60,662 nt of DNA from Neelides folsomi (taxonomy: Eukaryota; Arthropoda; Collembola; Neelipleona; Neelidae): assembly GCA_034687125.1 (NCBI GenBank), contig JAQGBZ010000368.1:1-60662 (forward strand), read 5' to 3'. The position numbers and the translations under genes were made by a program. Each line of letters begins with the position of its first letter. Within the stretch, counting starts at the first letter, position 1. Below the pieces are notes generated by a model, which saw only the letters and a program-made list of their open reading frames with translations, made no database searches and was not told the DNA's origin. Positions 49,501 to 60,662 of the stretch are shown here, piece after piece.

Positions 49501-50502
49501 TAATTATAATTAAATTAAATATTAGATCTTGGATAAATGCTAGATCCAAATCGGGTGAATTGTTTTGTTATTTGGATTGAATCGGATTAAACGGAGCGTA
49601 AGGGTTAAAGTGAGTGAAAGGGGTTTGAGACAACAAGTTAACTTTCTCTTTTGTTCAATTTGTAATTGAATTGGGGAGTTTGAGAAGTGCGAGGTTGAAA
49701 GGCGTTAAAAATGAAACTCTCTTTAAACTCGGAATCTTCTCCCAATGTTAAGGGGGAAATGAAAAGGAATTGACTTGCCCAAGTGAATCCAAGACAGTTG
49801 ATTGCATCCGCCAACATGTCCCCAAGGAGTGAAGGAAATGAGTTAAGGGCCGGGAAATACGCGTGCATATGAGGAGATTGCCAATGTGTGACCTAAACAT
49901 TCAAATGCAAATTGCAATTTATTTGCAAATTACTTATTTAAACATTACAATACAATGTATAGCCATTAAGTATAAATATTTAACTAAAAGTTATTTTAAT
50001 TGGAACAATCGTTTAAGTCAAATCTGTAATTATTCTAATCATTATTAATTAAATAATTTATTTTAATTAAATATTTAATTAAGGAGAATGGGTTTTAACT
50101 CACTCCTGGAAGCACAACATTTTCAAAATCCTTAAAGATGTCTGTGAATGGTTCTCCTTCTTGCGGGGGTTGGTCGGGAACATGAGCTCTCATGAACCCG
50201 GGTTTTACTGGCGGGAAAACGGGGCGGGATCGAATGGTCGTTAAATAATCCGCGATGAAGTCCACACATTCTTTCCCTTAGAAAGAAAATAAACAAAATT
50301 TTCAACGATGTTTATTAAAGTTCATTAATTCTATCTTTTAATATTATTAAATTAAAACAATCAACTTTTATCAAAAAATATAATAAAAAATAGTCAATCA
50401 ACTTTATGTTTTCTCAGGCTAGTAATTAATGTAAGTTAATATTTTATTATTATTTAATTGGGTTTATTATTTACCTCTTTGGCGATACTCGTCCACGTCC
50501 AT
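46589..50502 (-). CDS. Hdc: Histidine decarboxylase (PLP-dependent)
   Basis: Exons 50502-50475, 50276-50104, 49892-49779, 49313-48830, 48712-48676, 48149-47945, 47867-47769, 47669-47171, 47059-46946 and 46668-46589 give 610 aa. The enzyme makes histamine, the arthropod photoreceptor transmitter. Group II decarboxylase motifs: [80 protein letters not shown], and the PLP lysine in [42 protein letters not shown] and the tail [11 protein letters not shown]...[20 protein letters not shown] match insect Hdc, not Ddc (about 475 aa) or Tdc. The C-terminus is shorter than in Drosophila. The intron after exon 49892-49779 has a GC donor (TGG|GCAAGT). Confidence 0.95.
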
Positions 50503-51634
50503 ATTCAAAGATTGTGGGAGCGTGGTCGGGCGAAGGCGTCTGCGGTCGCGAGCCAACTGGGAAGAAAACCCCAAGGAACCACAAGTTTCTTCAAACCGAC
50601 CAATTTCTTCATTTTCTTCCCTTCCACACCTTCACTGCCAGAAATGAAACAAATGTCTCAATCACTCTTTAAAATTTCCCTCCAACTGGCAAAAATTAGT
50701 ATTATTTAGGAAATAATAGGTTAGATGATATTTTTAGTTTTATTTTATTAAGAGGCAAAAAAGCGTGTTTTATCTATTTCTAAATATTGAATAAATGTTT
50801 AATATAATAAAATAAATTTATAAATTGAATTGGATGAAAAGAAGCATGAAAATTATCATTTTGACACACACATTGAAAAACACGGCTGGTTTCTCTTCCT
50901 GCGGATTAAACAATTCGGAATGAAAGGCTTCGGAATCGAAGAAGAAAAATCCTTCTACGTATTTATTCCTAATAATCCCAAGACCCGTAAACACATTCTA
51001 ATGCTCACATTCTAATACCATGGTCCAATTCCTGGGTCGTTCCAATACCTGGGTATTACACCCGGGTATTACAATACCCTTGTATTGTATTACCCAGTAT
51101 CCTAATACCTCAGTCTAATACAATTCAATGTCAGGAGTAGTTTCTAATACCTCCATTCTAATACCCTCATTCAAATACACACCTTCTTAATACCCTCATT
51201 CTGATACACTTGAATAATACCCGGGCATTTCAATGATTTCAACAATACCAACCCCCTGTATAAAATATATAAAATAAAGCATGTGTGTGGATGTGTTCAT
51301 TTTATACGTTTTTAAAAGAGCTTGAAGAATCCTGAAGGAACCGAACGAGAAATTCGGATTGAAGGGAAATTCGGAAATTCGGATCGGTGGGGAAATTTTG
51401 TATTGGGGCGAAATTGGGATTGTAAATCCGACTTGGGTAAGCTGAATGAGCATTATGGACGATTGGAGTTCTCTGGATGGTCAGAAAGCAATTTCCAGGG
51501 AAACTCTTTATTTAGACACTTTTCTTTTCAGTCCAATTCCTTCTTCTTCCTTTGTTACACTTTTGAATCCTCCCCGCACCCACGACGCTTTATTTATTTT
51601 GTTTATCTTCGGGGCGGAACTTTATTTTACCTCG
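50503..51634. promoter_or_regulatory. Divergent Hdc / RING-gene upstream region
   Basis: Holds both promoters. 50990-51235 is a degenerate tandem repeat (listed separately). 51300-51634 is GC-richer and open on the + strand in frame with the RING gene, so it is either its 5' UTR or an N-terminal extension from ATG 51446. Confidence 0.5.
50990..51235. repeat. Degenerate AATACCC tandem repeats
   Basis: About fifteen irregularly spaced copies of (T)AATACC(C/T), mostly 10-18 bp apart, often with CTCATTC or GGGT between them, some as CCCGGGTATT reverse copies. No open frame or known family is seen. Confidence 0.7.
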
Positions 51635-53766
51635 ATGGCTGAATCGGCGCCTTCGCCCTCGCCTGTCCAAGAACCAAACGGGAATGTAGCCGAAGCTCCG
51701 GCCCTACAATTAGACTCTGCTTCGCTCAACACACAAGATTTCCAATGTCCGATCTGTATGGAAGTGCTCATTGATGCATGTGACTAAATTATGCCAAGAT
51801 TATTGGAATTAGACTAATTAATGCCAATGGTTAAATCATGCAATGATGTATAGGTTTTATTACAGGCTGTAAATACAAATTGCGATCATCGTTTTTGCGA
51901 GTCTTGTTTAAGAACTTGGATCACTACACATGACAGTGAGATTTGTCCAGTTTGCAGAAGGAACATTACGTCAATTACGCAGGATTTAGATCTACAGGAA
52001 ACTATCGAAGCTGTTGTCGAAGTACAAAAATTAACCAATAAAATTTAATTAATTTAAAATTAAATTATTAAAGAAGTAATAATTACAGTGTTTAGCTAGG
52101 CCTCTGTGACAATGTCCATTACTGAGAAAGAGGAGCGGGAAAGAGTTCGCCAAACCCGACTCGCAGATTATATCTCTATTGGGACTCTGATGCGGACGAG
52201 ACGATGGGGAAGCATTAACGGAAACGGGGCGACATCGACCACGACCACGAACAACATGGCAAGCCCTAGGATTTCCAATCGACGGCGCGGAAATTTTATA
52301 AATCCGCACGTTGAAGATTTTCCCCTGCCAAGGAGTGAAAGGATTAATTATTTTAATCAAACTTACAATGATTTGCAATACCGGCTTCTGAGAACTCAAG
52401 CGGCCCAAAACAGGTTTCCTTTTTTATTCATTTTTTCACAAGTTGCAAGTCTTAAAATGAATTCATTTAACGATGCATTTTATCAAACACCTGCACACCT
52501 GCAACCGATTTCAAGTTCATTGCAACAATTTGCAATTTTTATTCAGCAAAAATAGAAAAGTCGAATACGTAAAAATTAGCAGAAAGTTCAAAAATGTGCA
52601 AAATTTTTATAATCAATGCAACAATGTCCACATAATCAATAATGGAGAAAATGTGCAAAAATGGGAATTTAGTTAATTTTGTTTTATGTTTTATTTTAAA
52701 AATGATTTTTTGTTGATTCTTCGCAGAGTTTTACGAGCAGAGCAAGATCTTGAATATCAAGTGCATTTGTTAAGGGATGTTCATCACGCTTATGATGAAG
52801 CACGTGGTCGCCCTTCCTTCATTGATGATCTTCGCATGGGGCCTTTTGGACGTGGACGAGGTCATCCAAGGGATCAATCACGTGGACCACCATCGCCACG
52901 TCAATTCCGATCCCGCGGTCAACCGCCTCGTTTCGGAAGACCGCCACGAGATTATGAAGGAATTGTAAATTTGGACGTTTTGGAAGAATCTGAAATGGCC
53001 CATCAGCAAAATGATTACAGATCTAATTTCTTTTCTGTTCCTTTCCCTGAAGAATTTTCCTCTCGTAATCCGCCACCATTTCAAAGACGAAATCAAAGAC
53101 GGCAACGAAGCCGAAATGGTTCTTTATCTATGAGGACTCACAATCAGCGGTAAATTTAAAGCGGTTTATTATTTAACTAATTTTTTTAATTATTAAGCTT
53201 TAATTATTTATTTTATTATTAAGTTTTAATTAATTATTTTATTTATTTATTTAATTAGAAATAACTCCGGGAATGTAATTGATTCAGAATTGAACAATTT
53301 GCGTCATAATGCCTCAGAGCTTGAAGAAAACTTTGACCAATTGACGCGGCTTCTCCGAGTTCGTCCCCAACATTCAGAGAACGAGAGTCATTACACAATC
53401 AACGAGCCCGAGGACGACAACGAAGGAACACTTGTTGATTCGAACCAATTTGAAGGCAGTGGGTTGAATTTGGACTCCCATCGAGTTTCTTCCCTCGAAG
53501 ACGGAATTGAAACTTTGCAAGAAATGCTCATCCGAAGGGGAGTGACTTGGACTGATGAATCCGGACGAGAAAATCGGGATTGGAATGGAAACGGCGGTCC
53601 GGAACGACAAACCCTTGTGGAAGTTCAAGTAGAGGCAGAATTCCCTTCAAGGACTTCTTGTTGGGCTCCGTTGGATTTGGACGGCGGTGAGGAAATTCAT
53701 GATCCGCTAAATATCACTTCAGACACAGACGATGAAACAACTTCTCTGCATTTCCATTTCCAATAG
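51635..53766 (+). CDS. C3HC4 RING-finger protein (probable E3 ubiquitin ligase)
   Basis: Exons 51635-51775, 51866-52021, 52100-52413, 52727-53149 and 53259-53766 give 513 aa. The N-terminal RING finger starts at C38: CPICMEVLIDAVNTNCDHRF, then CESCLRTWITTHDSEICPVC, a complete C3HC4 zinc-binding set, so E3 ubiquitin ligase activity is likely. The rest is unrecognised: a charged helical stretch, an Arg/Gly/Pro-rich segment (GRGRGHPRDQSRG, RFGRPPRDYEG) that could bind RNA, and an acidic C-terminus. The RING spans intron 1, whose only in-phase donor is GAT|GCATGT, i.e. a GC-AG intron. An in-frame ATG at 51446 would add 63 residues with a hydrophobic patch; I prefer 51635. Two AATAAA-like signals follow the stop at about 53829. 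Confidence 0.85.
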
Positions 53767-54231
53767 CTAAATCCGCTAAATTCATCTCTTTCCCTCGTCC
53801 GTGTGTAAAATTCACAATTAAGTAAAATAATAAATGCAAAAAATAATTCCATTTTGGGCTAATGAGAATTTTTACTCTTTATTGCCATTTAGCGCATACT
53901 ATTTAATATTTAACTATCATGTATTACTATTATTGGTTATTAGTTTTATTATTAATTATCAGTGAAAATTATCACTTTAATCTTAATCTATGGTTAAATG
54001 GATTAATGATTTATCATTCGCTATTGTAATATTGGACTATGAGTATTTTTAATGATTATTTTAATTTTATTAGTTTTAATTAAAATTGGTCAAGCTTGAT
54101 TAATTATTGATTAATTTTGCAAGATTGTTTATTAATAAGCGTTTAAACAATTACAATTTGGTCTGATTATTGAAAGCACATTTAGTAATTTATACGAAAG
54201 ATACTAAAACTCGCTAATGGCCATTGGTGAA
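53767..54231. other. Convergent 3' intergenic space
   Basis: Very AT-rich spacer between the RING gene and the minus-strand orphan. It includes the RING gene polyA signal at 53829-53834. Nothing else is seen. Confidence 0.6.
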
Positions 54232-54929
54232 TTAACCATAGTAGTTGTAAAATCGGCCGCCGTCGCTTCGCCCATATCCGCGGTTTGTGTTTGAAATGTG
54301 ATGACCTCCAATGTTGACCTCCACATGGCTGGAGTCGTTATGATAAGGTTCGTGACAAACTCCGAATTGTGGTTGACTCGAATCGGGACAAGGAGCACAA
54401 CATGGATTCAAAGGACCACGGCAAAGGATTTCTTGTCTCCTGTAAATCATTGAAATTTTATTTAAAATTTCTCAAACATTCGCAAATTCGTATACTTTGG
54501 ATCAGAATTATTTCTTTGATTGGAGCTTCATTCATTTAGTTGGTCATACCTTCCAAATGGGAACTTTCGATAAGTGTTGCATTGCATCTTTATAGCCGAA
54601 TTGTGAACCCACCATTGACGATGGTTGTCGTAACAAGCGGAAAGCCCGAGGTCCAAAGTGTCGTCGGGGGCCAACGGATTCGGAGTTTTCTTCATGACCC
54701 AATTCTCCGTATGAGTGTGGTAAAGACGAACCCAAGGATCTTGCGTTAAACGACAAACCTCTTTTGGAGCCTTTAACCATAATTAAAAACCACAATTAAA
54801 ACCACAATAAACCAATTACAATTAATGTAGAGTATATCAAAAGAGTATTACAAGCGTCATGAGCCCACAGAAGCTGCTGTTCCCCAAATGGGGAAACGGA
54901 ACCGGACAATTTCCAATGTTGATCGGCAT
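54232..54929 (-). CDS. Unrecognised Cys/His-containing small protein
   Basis: Exons 54929-54852, 54770-54550 and 54439-54232 join in phase to 168 aa. I do not recognise a family. Features: scattered cysteines (ACYDNHRQWW, KMQCNTYRK, ILCRGPLNPCCAPCPD, FGVCHEPY), a His-rich stretch (YHNDSSHVEVNIGGHHI) and a Gly/Tyr-rich C-terminus (RGYGRSDGGRFYNYYG). The CxxxxxxCCxxC spacing could bind metal or form disulfides. The proposed start (MPINIGNCPVPF) is not a signal peptide; a further 5' exon, perhaps with one, could lie upstream. Confidence 0.65.
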
Positions 54930-57658
54930 GATTAATAGAAAAATTTGATTTTAAAATCCAAATTACTTAAAGTTAAAGTTAAATAACAAGCCAATTTGAA
55001 GAGTGAAATGAAAAGCAGAATTAAACTTAAGTTAGAATAAGGAAAATACAAAGGAATCGGATAGAATAAACAAACGGATCAATAAATAAATTGAGTTGAT
55101 TGCTTTCAAGCCAACCATCGATTTCTTCCCATTTGACTCATTGTGTCTTTGAATCTCTTTTTGACCAAGTTGGGAAAATCCCTACCCGCAACTCATACAA
55201 TTTTCAGCATTGTTAATTAGATTTAATTTAATTCTAATTGCATTTGTCTTATGCCATCTTTAAAGTCTTTAATAAAATTGTAGATTTGAAATAAAAAGTT
55301 TAAATCCTACAAGTAAACAGTTTTATGTAATTGAATGAGCTTTAAACCAATAAGCAAAAATTGTACAAATAAGATATTTATTAAATTGGACTTTAGATCA
55401 AAGTTGTTATTTATTAAATGTGCGTGTTAATGAAAGTATATAAAATAGATAAAAGATATTGGTCGTGAGAAAAAGTCCTTTGGTATTTTGATAAGATAAA
55501 ACATCCAGACTTTTCTTTTCCTTGTAAATTAAAAGGAGCTCAGTCGAGGTTTAAAAGCATTTTACAACCCAAGTTTATAAGAAGTTTATAAACAGTTTAT
55601 TGGAAGAAGTTGGCTATAAGAAAAAGCTTTTTCTTCCCGGTCTTAATACAGGAATTCCAGATTGTACATTAGAAGCTCCATATGAGAAACTGAGAAAACA
55701 TATTTATTTATTTTATTTATGATCAGCAAACAGATGCGTATTAAAAAAAGAGGACTAAAAGTGAGAAACGGCCTTTGTAATTTGAAGATGACGACACTAT
55801 GGAAAGTTATTTATCCAAAGAGTCCGAGAAGAGAAAGAAGACATAAAAAAATTCCGCCTACTCCACTTCCTTATAAACTTCCTTATAAACACAATACTTG
55901 TAAATGTAAGATACTTGTATTTAATTGTAGTTGAAATAAGAACCTTATTTATCTTTCTATGAATTCATAAACACATCTTATAAACTATGACTCAAATAAA
56001 TTATATTTACGTAACTCGTTATATGAAATGAATCTTCGTGAATCGTCACGTATATTAAAAGGAAATTGTTGGTATTTTATCTGCGTTGTAATATTTAAGT
56101 AGTAAGTTAGTTATATCTGGCCATGTAATTGAATATAAGTATGATATATAGTAAATCTGGAGAATGGAGATATCATATACCATATATAGGAATTGCTCTT
56201 ATTGTTAGATATAAATTCCATATGAGAGAAAGATCATTAAAAGGAAAAGTTTGTATAATTACACATTATGAGTTTAGGAATGACGCGTCTTTCCAGATTT
56301 AATCACTTAAAGAAAAACTTTTCGAGATTTTTTCAGAATATTAATGACTTTCATATCATTCTTTATATTCTTTATTAATGTCCAATATTTCTATATGGAA
56401 TAAAATAAATATCAACATGTTTGACATTAAGCTTTATAATATTTATAAAATTACACGAGGCTATATTACTATACTTAAATAAAATATAAATATTAGCTCT
56501 ATCAAAAGATTATACTGGAAATTACGTACATGGCTTAAGTATATATGCTTAATAATGGTAAATCTGTAATAAATATTTTTTCCTATACTTTATGATTAAG
56601 ATATTGCCTATATTGGCTTAAATTCATAGTTTATATTGGAGGATAATTGCTATTGGTATTTGGCTATATAATAAGATAGTTTGTTAGTTGCTATTACCAA
56701 CTGCATTAAATATATAATTATAAGGAAATGAAGATCTTATGTGTGTTATAAGCCAACGTGCTTGACACGAAGTGAAGAAGTGAGAAAGATAAATGAGGAA
56801 ATCCGAGTTGTTCTCAACGAGGGAATCCAAATATTGACAAGCAAAGTCATAATAACTTCCAAATCTCCTTCCCAACTCATTATTCTCATCTTGTGCTCTT
56901 AGGGGTCATCCACGTGTCTTATCAATCAAAGACTCAAAACAGACAAAAACCCATCAAATCACCTTCAATCAATTGGACAAAATTTCCACCTTTGGCCCCA
57001 ATTGTTTAAAAATTAGTAAAACTCAGAAGTGAGTGAAAAAATTACCACAATTAAGATAAGCTTTTAATTAAAGTAAACAATTAGATGAAGAATTGGGATG
57101 AATCGAGATTTGGCTTGAGCTTTTATTCAAACATCAAATGAATCGGCGGCAATGAACTAAAAAAACAAAAATCTTCACTTTGTTTAATCTCACTACAATT
57201 GTTTTACTATTGACATTTCTGTTATTCATCTTTAACTCATCATGAAGGATTTCATGAATTAATTGATGGATTGGTGAAAAATAAAATACAAGGTTTTTTA
57301 TCTAACATTAAAAATTAACACTTGTATGTGAATGTATTACAATGCAAATACCTATTATATGAATTACTCATATACCTAATATTTGTTAGTATTTTATATA
57401 AAAAATGTAAGACCGGAAATTAATAAAAACTAAAATGGCATATCGAAAAATTAAGAACAAGTGGGGATTTTGTTACTTTATTTTTGAATAGTTTTTTTAA
57501 AGGGTAGTTTGGTAGTTTGGTAGTTTTAAAAGAAGGTTTAAAAGTTTAAATGGAAGTTTAAATGAAGATTTTCTCTATGCAGAATACTTTAACATTTGGC
57601 AAAGGTTATTTGGAGGCGTTTAAAATATTTAGCTCTTCAATTCCACATTTCCTTAGCT

Positions 57659-57814
57659 CTTCAATAATTCCAAATTTCCATTTGAATGGGCGGTGAGCGA
57701 GCGAGTAGATGAATTTAATTTTTCACGTCGAGAAACTTCAATTTATTCAATGCTCGACAAATTCCACGATGAGCCTCGCGAACTGAATAAATTTAAATCC
57801 TCAATAATAAATAA
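57659..57814 (+). CDS. Isolated candidate exon
   Basis: After an acceptor TTTCCTTAG the frame runs about 52 codons (SERVDEFNFSRRETSIYSML, DKFHDEPREL) to a donor-like AAT|GTGAGC. The amino-acid mix looks protein-like and GC is higher than around it. I recognise no family and find no partner exon; a foldback element begins 9 bp downstream. Confidence 0.2.
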
Positions 57815-57822
57815 TGTGAGCT

Positions 57823-58008
57823 TATACTCTATTCCATTTGAGAAGTATTATTGTAGAATTGAATCATGTTACTTGATCGGGCAATCGAATATCATGTCAC
57901 CTGCAAATAATTTGTACAGGAAATAATATCGGTTTATTTGAATTTCTAATCACTTGTCAAGTAACATGATTCAATTCTCAACAATCTTCTCAAATGGAAT
58001 AGAGTATA
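57823..58008. mobile_element. 186-bp foldback (MITE-like) element
   Basis: Left arm 57823-57877 and right arm 57957-58008 are near-perfect reverse complements (TATACTCTATTCCATTTGAG, GAATTGAATCATGTTACTTG) with about 80 bp between them. No coding capacity. Probably a non-autonomous foldback transposon. Confidence 0.75.
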
Positions 58009-59269
58009 GTTGTCTTCAAAGAAAACAGAGATTTAATATCATTGTATAATATCTAGATACTTATCATTAATTTTTATTATTGTGTAGATAAGTACGAGTA
58101 TCATAAGTATCATACAATACAGAATACAGATACATCTGTGCATGTAAAGAATCATTTCATCTCGAGTCTTTAAATGATTTAATTATTTGTATTATAATAT
58201 GTATAAGTTGAGAGGTTTTGAATCTCTTCGTCTGCTTATTTCTTATTTAACACAATGGTTGATATGAATTGAGATAAACTGCAGAGACGACACGTCTCAT
58301 CTTCCCAACTCCATCCAATGAGAACGGGTGTGTAAAAACATTTATCTCTCCCATTGTTTTTATTCTCCATCCACTACCTTGTTCTATACAATAATACTCC
58401 TCTACTTCCATTACTCCTATAATAATTACAAACTACTCATTACGTCATAACACACGTTCCAGTCTTCCAGTAACTATTGAAGAATATTAAATCCTACTTT
58501 TATATAATATGCATCATTGCTCTTGCCTATGCCTATGTTTTATATTATTAATCTCCCTACAGTAGTCTACATATGAATGTAGTATGTATGGTAGTATAAA
58601 GTCAAAGTTAGTGTAGGTAGTTAATAGGGTTAGTTTATAAGCATGAAGTTTATTGGTTGATTAAAAATGTCACTCGGTTATTAAAACCTTATTTCACTCT
58701 CCCACCACTTGAACAATATCTAACTTATCTTCCCACTTACCAACAACAACAACTTTTTATTTCATTTTCAATTACTCAGCATCTAAATAAAATGGGTGAG
58801 AAATTACAAGTTTTTCTTTAATTAACAACCCTTTGACCCTTAAGCTTAAGGCTTTAATACAGATGGTTAAATGTCAACTCAAAATTCCTTTAATGATTGA
58901 ATTCATTCTGGTAATTAAGTTACAATCAGTTAATTATATGCTACATGTTTAATTCCCATGCTATATGATTATTCTATGCTACAAAGATAGTTGACGAAAT
59001 CAGTTACATATTTAGAATTGTAAATATTTCATTTACTTAACAGTAACTTTTGTCGTAATAATAAACTAACGAAATTGATATTACATATTACCAATATTTG
59101 GTATTTGAGATATTTGGGTCTAAATTCTAAAAGGAAAAGATTTGGAATCTGAGTGATTTAAAGGGTTTTGGTAAACGGGGTTTGGAACTTCTTTGGATTT
59201 GTCGGGCTTGTAAAGTTAGTTATTTGAAAGCGTATGTACAATAGGAAGATGGATTGTTGAGTTTTGAGT

Positions 59270-59370
59270 TTGTGTTTAAGGCTTTTATTTAAGAGTTCGT
59301 GGGTTTGTATTTAAGAGTTTGTATTTGAGAGTTTGGAGGTTTGTATTTGAGGTCTGTATTTTGTGGGTGA
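59270..59370. repeat. Degenerate TTTGTATTTAAGAG repeats
   Basis: Five or six irregular copies of GTTTGTATTT(A/G)AGAG in 100 bp, just upstream of the right-edge gene. Confidence 0.6.
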
Positions 59371-59512
59371 TTGTGATTAGTTTTGAGTTGTTTGTCTTGA
59401 GGAGGGTTCGTTTATCGGGAGGGCAATTAGACGGAGGGGGGAGGAGGGGCGGACTTTGGAGCCGGCCAACTCCGCTCCACTTCATTCCTCAAAACTCCGC
59501 AGAGACGAAGAG

Positions 59513-59945
59513 ATGAAGTTGAAGAAGCCGGTCGGAAAGATGGGGAAAGAGAAAGCAATCGTGGGAAGACCAAGAAATCAATGGCCACTAAGACCAGCAC
59601 GACCCTCAGGTTCACTCAACACTTAAATTATTAATTAGTTAAATAATAATAATTAAATAAAATTAGTAGATAATTTAATTAATTTTGTTTTTGATCTTGT
59701 GAGCCATTGTCACTTGTTAAGATTAATTCTAATTCTAATATTTAATTCAATTTTAATATTTAGGTAAAGGTCGTTTTGGGAAAAGACCTCCGTCCATTTC
59801 CCCTCCACAAATTTATGTCCTAAATGGATCTGACCATTCCCTCCATTCCCATTCGGATGATTCGGGACTTGGTTGGGACTCGGAATCACAATTTGCATGG
59901 AGCAGCTCAGAAGATTCACTTTCAAAAGCCCCGCCGCCAGTTCAA
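59513..59945 (+). CDS. Start of a Ser-rich protein (partial, runs off the window)
   Basis: Exon 1 59513-59609 (MKLKKPVGKMGKEKAIVGRP) and exon 2 59764-59945 join in phase (phase 1), and exon 2 ends at a phase-0 donor CAA|GTAAAC. The N-terminus is strongly basic; exon 2 is rich in Ser, Pro, His and Asp (SDHSLHSHSDDSGLGWDSES, SSSEDSLSKAPPP). GC and codon pattern support real coding. The rest of the gene is beyond the window or in a long intron. I do not recognise it. The frame is also open upstream of the ATG. Confidence 0.6.
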
Positions 59946-60516
59946 GTAAACCTTTTTTCAAATTTCCCGCTTCGTTTTGTAAACAAACATATTAAACCTC
60001 ATATGACCTGTTAACTCATTGGTCTCATAAAGTAAGAAGGGTTCATTTAACATCAATATAAGTTAATTTACAAATGTAACTTGAGTTCATTTTCTTACAA
60101 TATTTTTATTTAATTTTTCTAACTAACTTTAACTAAGTTAAATCTACAGTGACAACTAGTGTTAGTAAATGTAAAATGGTTTACATTGATAAACATTTAA
60201 ATTGAGCATTTATTGCGAATGTGGATGATACAAAGCGTTAAATGGAAATAGAAAGAAATAGAAAAGCTCTTTTCAACTTTCTATTTAAATGTAGAACTTT
60301 GCCCTTTAAAACAATCATCAACACACTTGAAAGACTATTCTTATAAACGCATAAGAAGTCTTAAATAAATTACTAAGAATTTGTATGCCTTATAAATCTC
60401 CTTACACATACTGATACACATTGATTAATTATATTTATTTCATTATAAGCTCATTACGATTTATAATTAATTTATTGCATTTTTAGTTTAATACTTTTAT
60501 GTAGGCATTGCAAGAA
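59946..60516. other. Intron of the right-edge gene
   Basis: AT-rich; no exon, RNA gene or repeat seen before the tandem repeat at the edge. Confidence 0.5.
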
Positions 60517-60662
60517 TAAAATTATTTATTTTATAATATCAATTACAATTTAAATAATTTATATTTATTTTATAATATCAATTATAATTTAAATAATTTA
60601 TATTTATTTTATAATATCAATTATAATTTAAATAATTTATATTTATTTTATAATATCAATTA
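60517..60662. repeat. 39-bp tandem repeat at the window edge
   Basis: At least 3.7 copies of a 39-bp AT-rich unit containing TTATTTTATAATATCAATTA. The anchor TAATATC recurs with its last base at 60540, 60579, 60618 and 60657, exactly 39 bp apart. The first copy differs by one or two bases; later copies are identical. The array continues off the window. Confidence 0.9.

Larger units (their letters stand above)
54930..59512. other. AT-rich region with no confident gene
   Basis: About 4.6 kb. Two short stretches look faintly coding: + 55590-55710 (LLEEVGYKKKLFLPGLNTG, then a stop) and + about 57659-57814 (FEWAVSERVDEFNFSRRE, ending at a GTGAGC donor). Neither can be extended into a model. It also contains the foldback at 57823-58008 and a degenerate repeat at 59270-59370. 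Confidence 0.4.

Noticed and set aside
46589..50502. Dopa decarboxylase or tyrosine decarboxylase identity
   Set aside because: The C-terminal extension, [26 protein letters not shown] and [10 protein letters not shown] agree with Hdc; Ddc is shorter and Tdc differs in these motifs.
51446..51634. N-terminal extension of the RING protein from ATG 51446
   Set aside because: In frame, but the added residues look like translated 5' UTR (hydrophobic, no known motif); ATG 51635 is a cleaner start. Not excluded.
1..60662. CRISPR arrays, bacterial operons, prophage or integron structures
   Set aside because: The window is eukaryotic with spliced genes; none of these structures is present.

Overview
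This is a eukaryotic, almost certainly arthropod, nuclear segment. It is AT-rich and has spliced genes with mostly short introns (about 50-120 bp). Its genes are animal-specific: Additional sex combs, histidine decarboxylase, PDE7, ArfGAP1 with ALPS motifs, ARMC1. The histidine decarboxylase looks most like the insect/crustacean Hdc form. I cannot name the species; a mite, springtail or similar small arthropod would fit. Gene models were built by hand from open frames, splice sites and phase. Every complete model closes in phase from start to stop.

Layout, left to right. 1-42: last codons of a + gene. 831-1837 (+): small secreted Reeler-domain protein. 1841-8417 (-): Asx/ASXL, ending 3 bp from the Reeler stop. 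9349-9886 (+): mitochondrial ribosomal protein mL42. 10201-11704 (-): CDK10. 12567-18331 (-): PDE7-like cAMP phosphodiesterase with a long Ser/Arg-rich C-terminal tail. 18332-37296: a 19 kb region with no confident gene, holding foldback and simple repeats, a few GC-rich islands, three perfect TGACGTCA cAMP-response elements, and one or more candidate upstream first exons for the PDE7 gene. 37297-39356 (-): proline-rich PRR11/MTFR-like protein. 39857-41422 (+): ARMC1. 42521-42805 (+): doubtful small ORF ending in a duplicated copy of the ARMC1 3' UTR. 43285-45299 (-): ArfGAP1. 46589-50502 (-): histidine decarboxylase. 51635-53766 (+): C3HC4 RING-finger protein. 54232-54929 (-): small Cys-containing orphan. 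54930-59512: mostly empty, with a foldback element. 59513-edge (+): start of a Ser-rich gene; the window ends in a 39-bp tandem repeat.

There is no operon-like logic; the genes are unrelated neighbours. The points of most interest are: (1) the PDE7 tail carries six RRxS protein-kinase-A consensus sites, and three perfect CREs lie in the upstream desert, together suggesting a cAMP/PKA feedback loop; (2) the Reeler and Asx genes converge so tightly that their 3' ends must overlap as antisense; (3) two introns are best explained as GC-AG introns; (4) several foldback elements, one with perfect 38-bp arms inside an ArfGAP1 intron.
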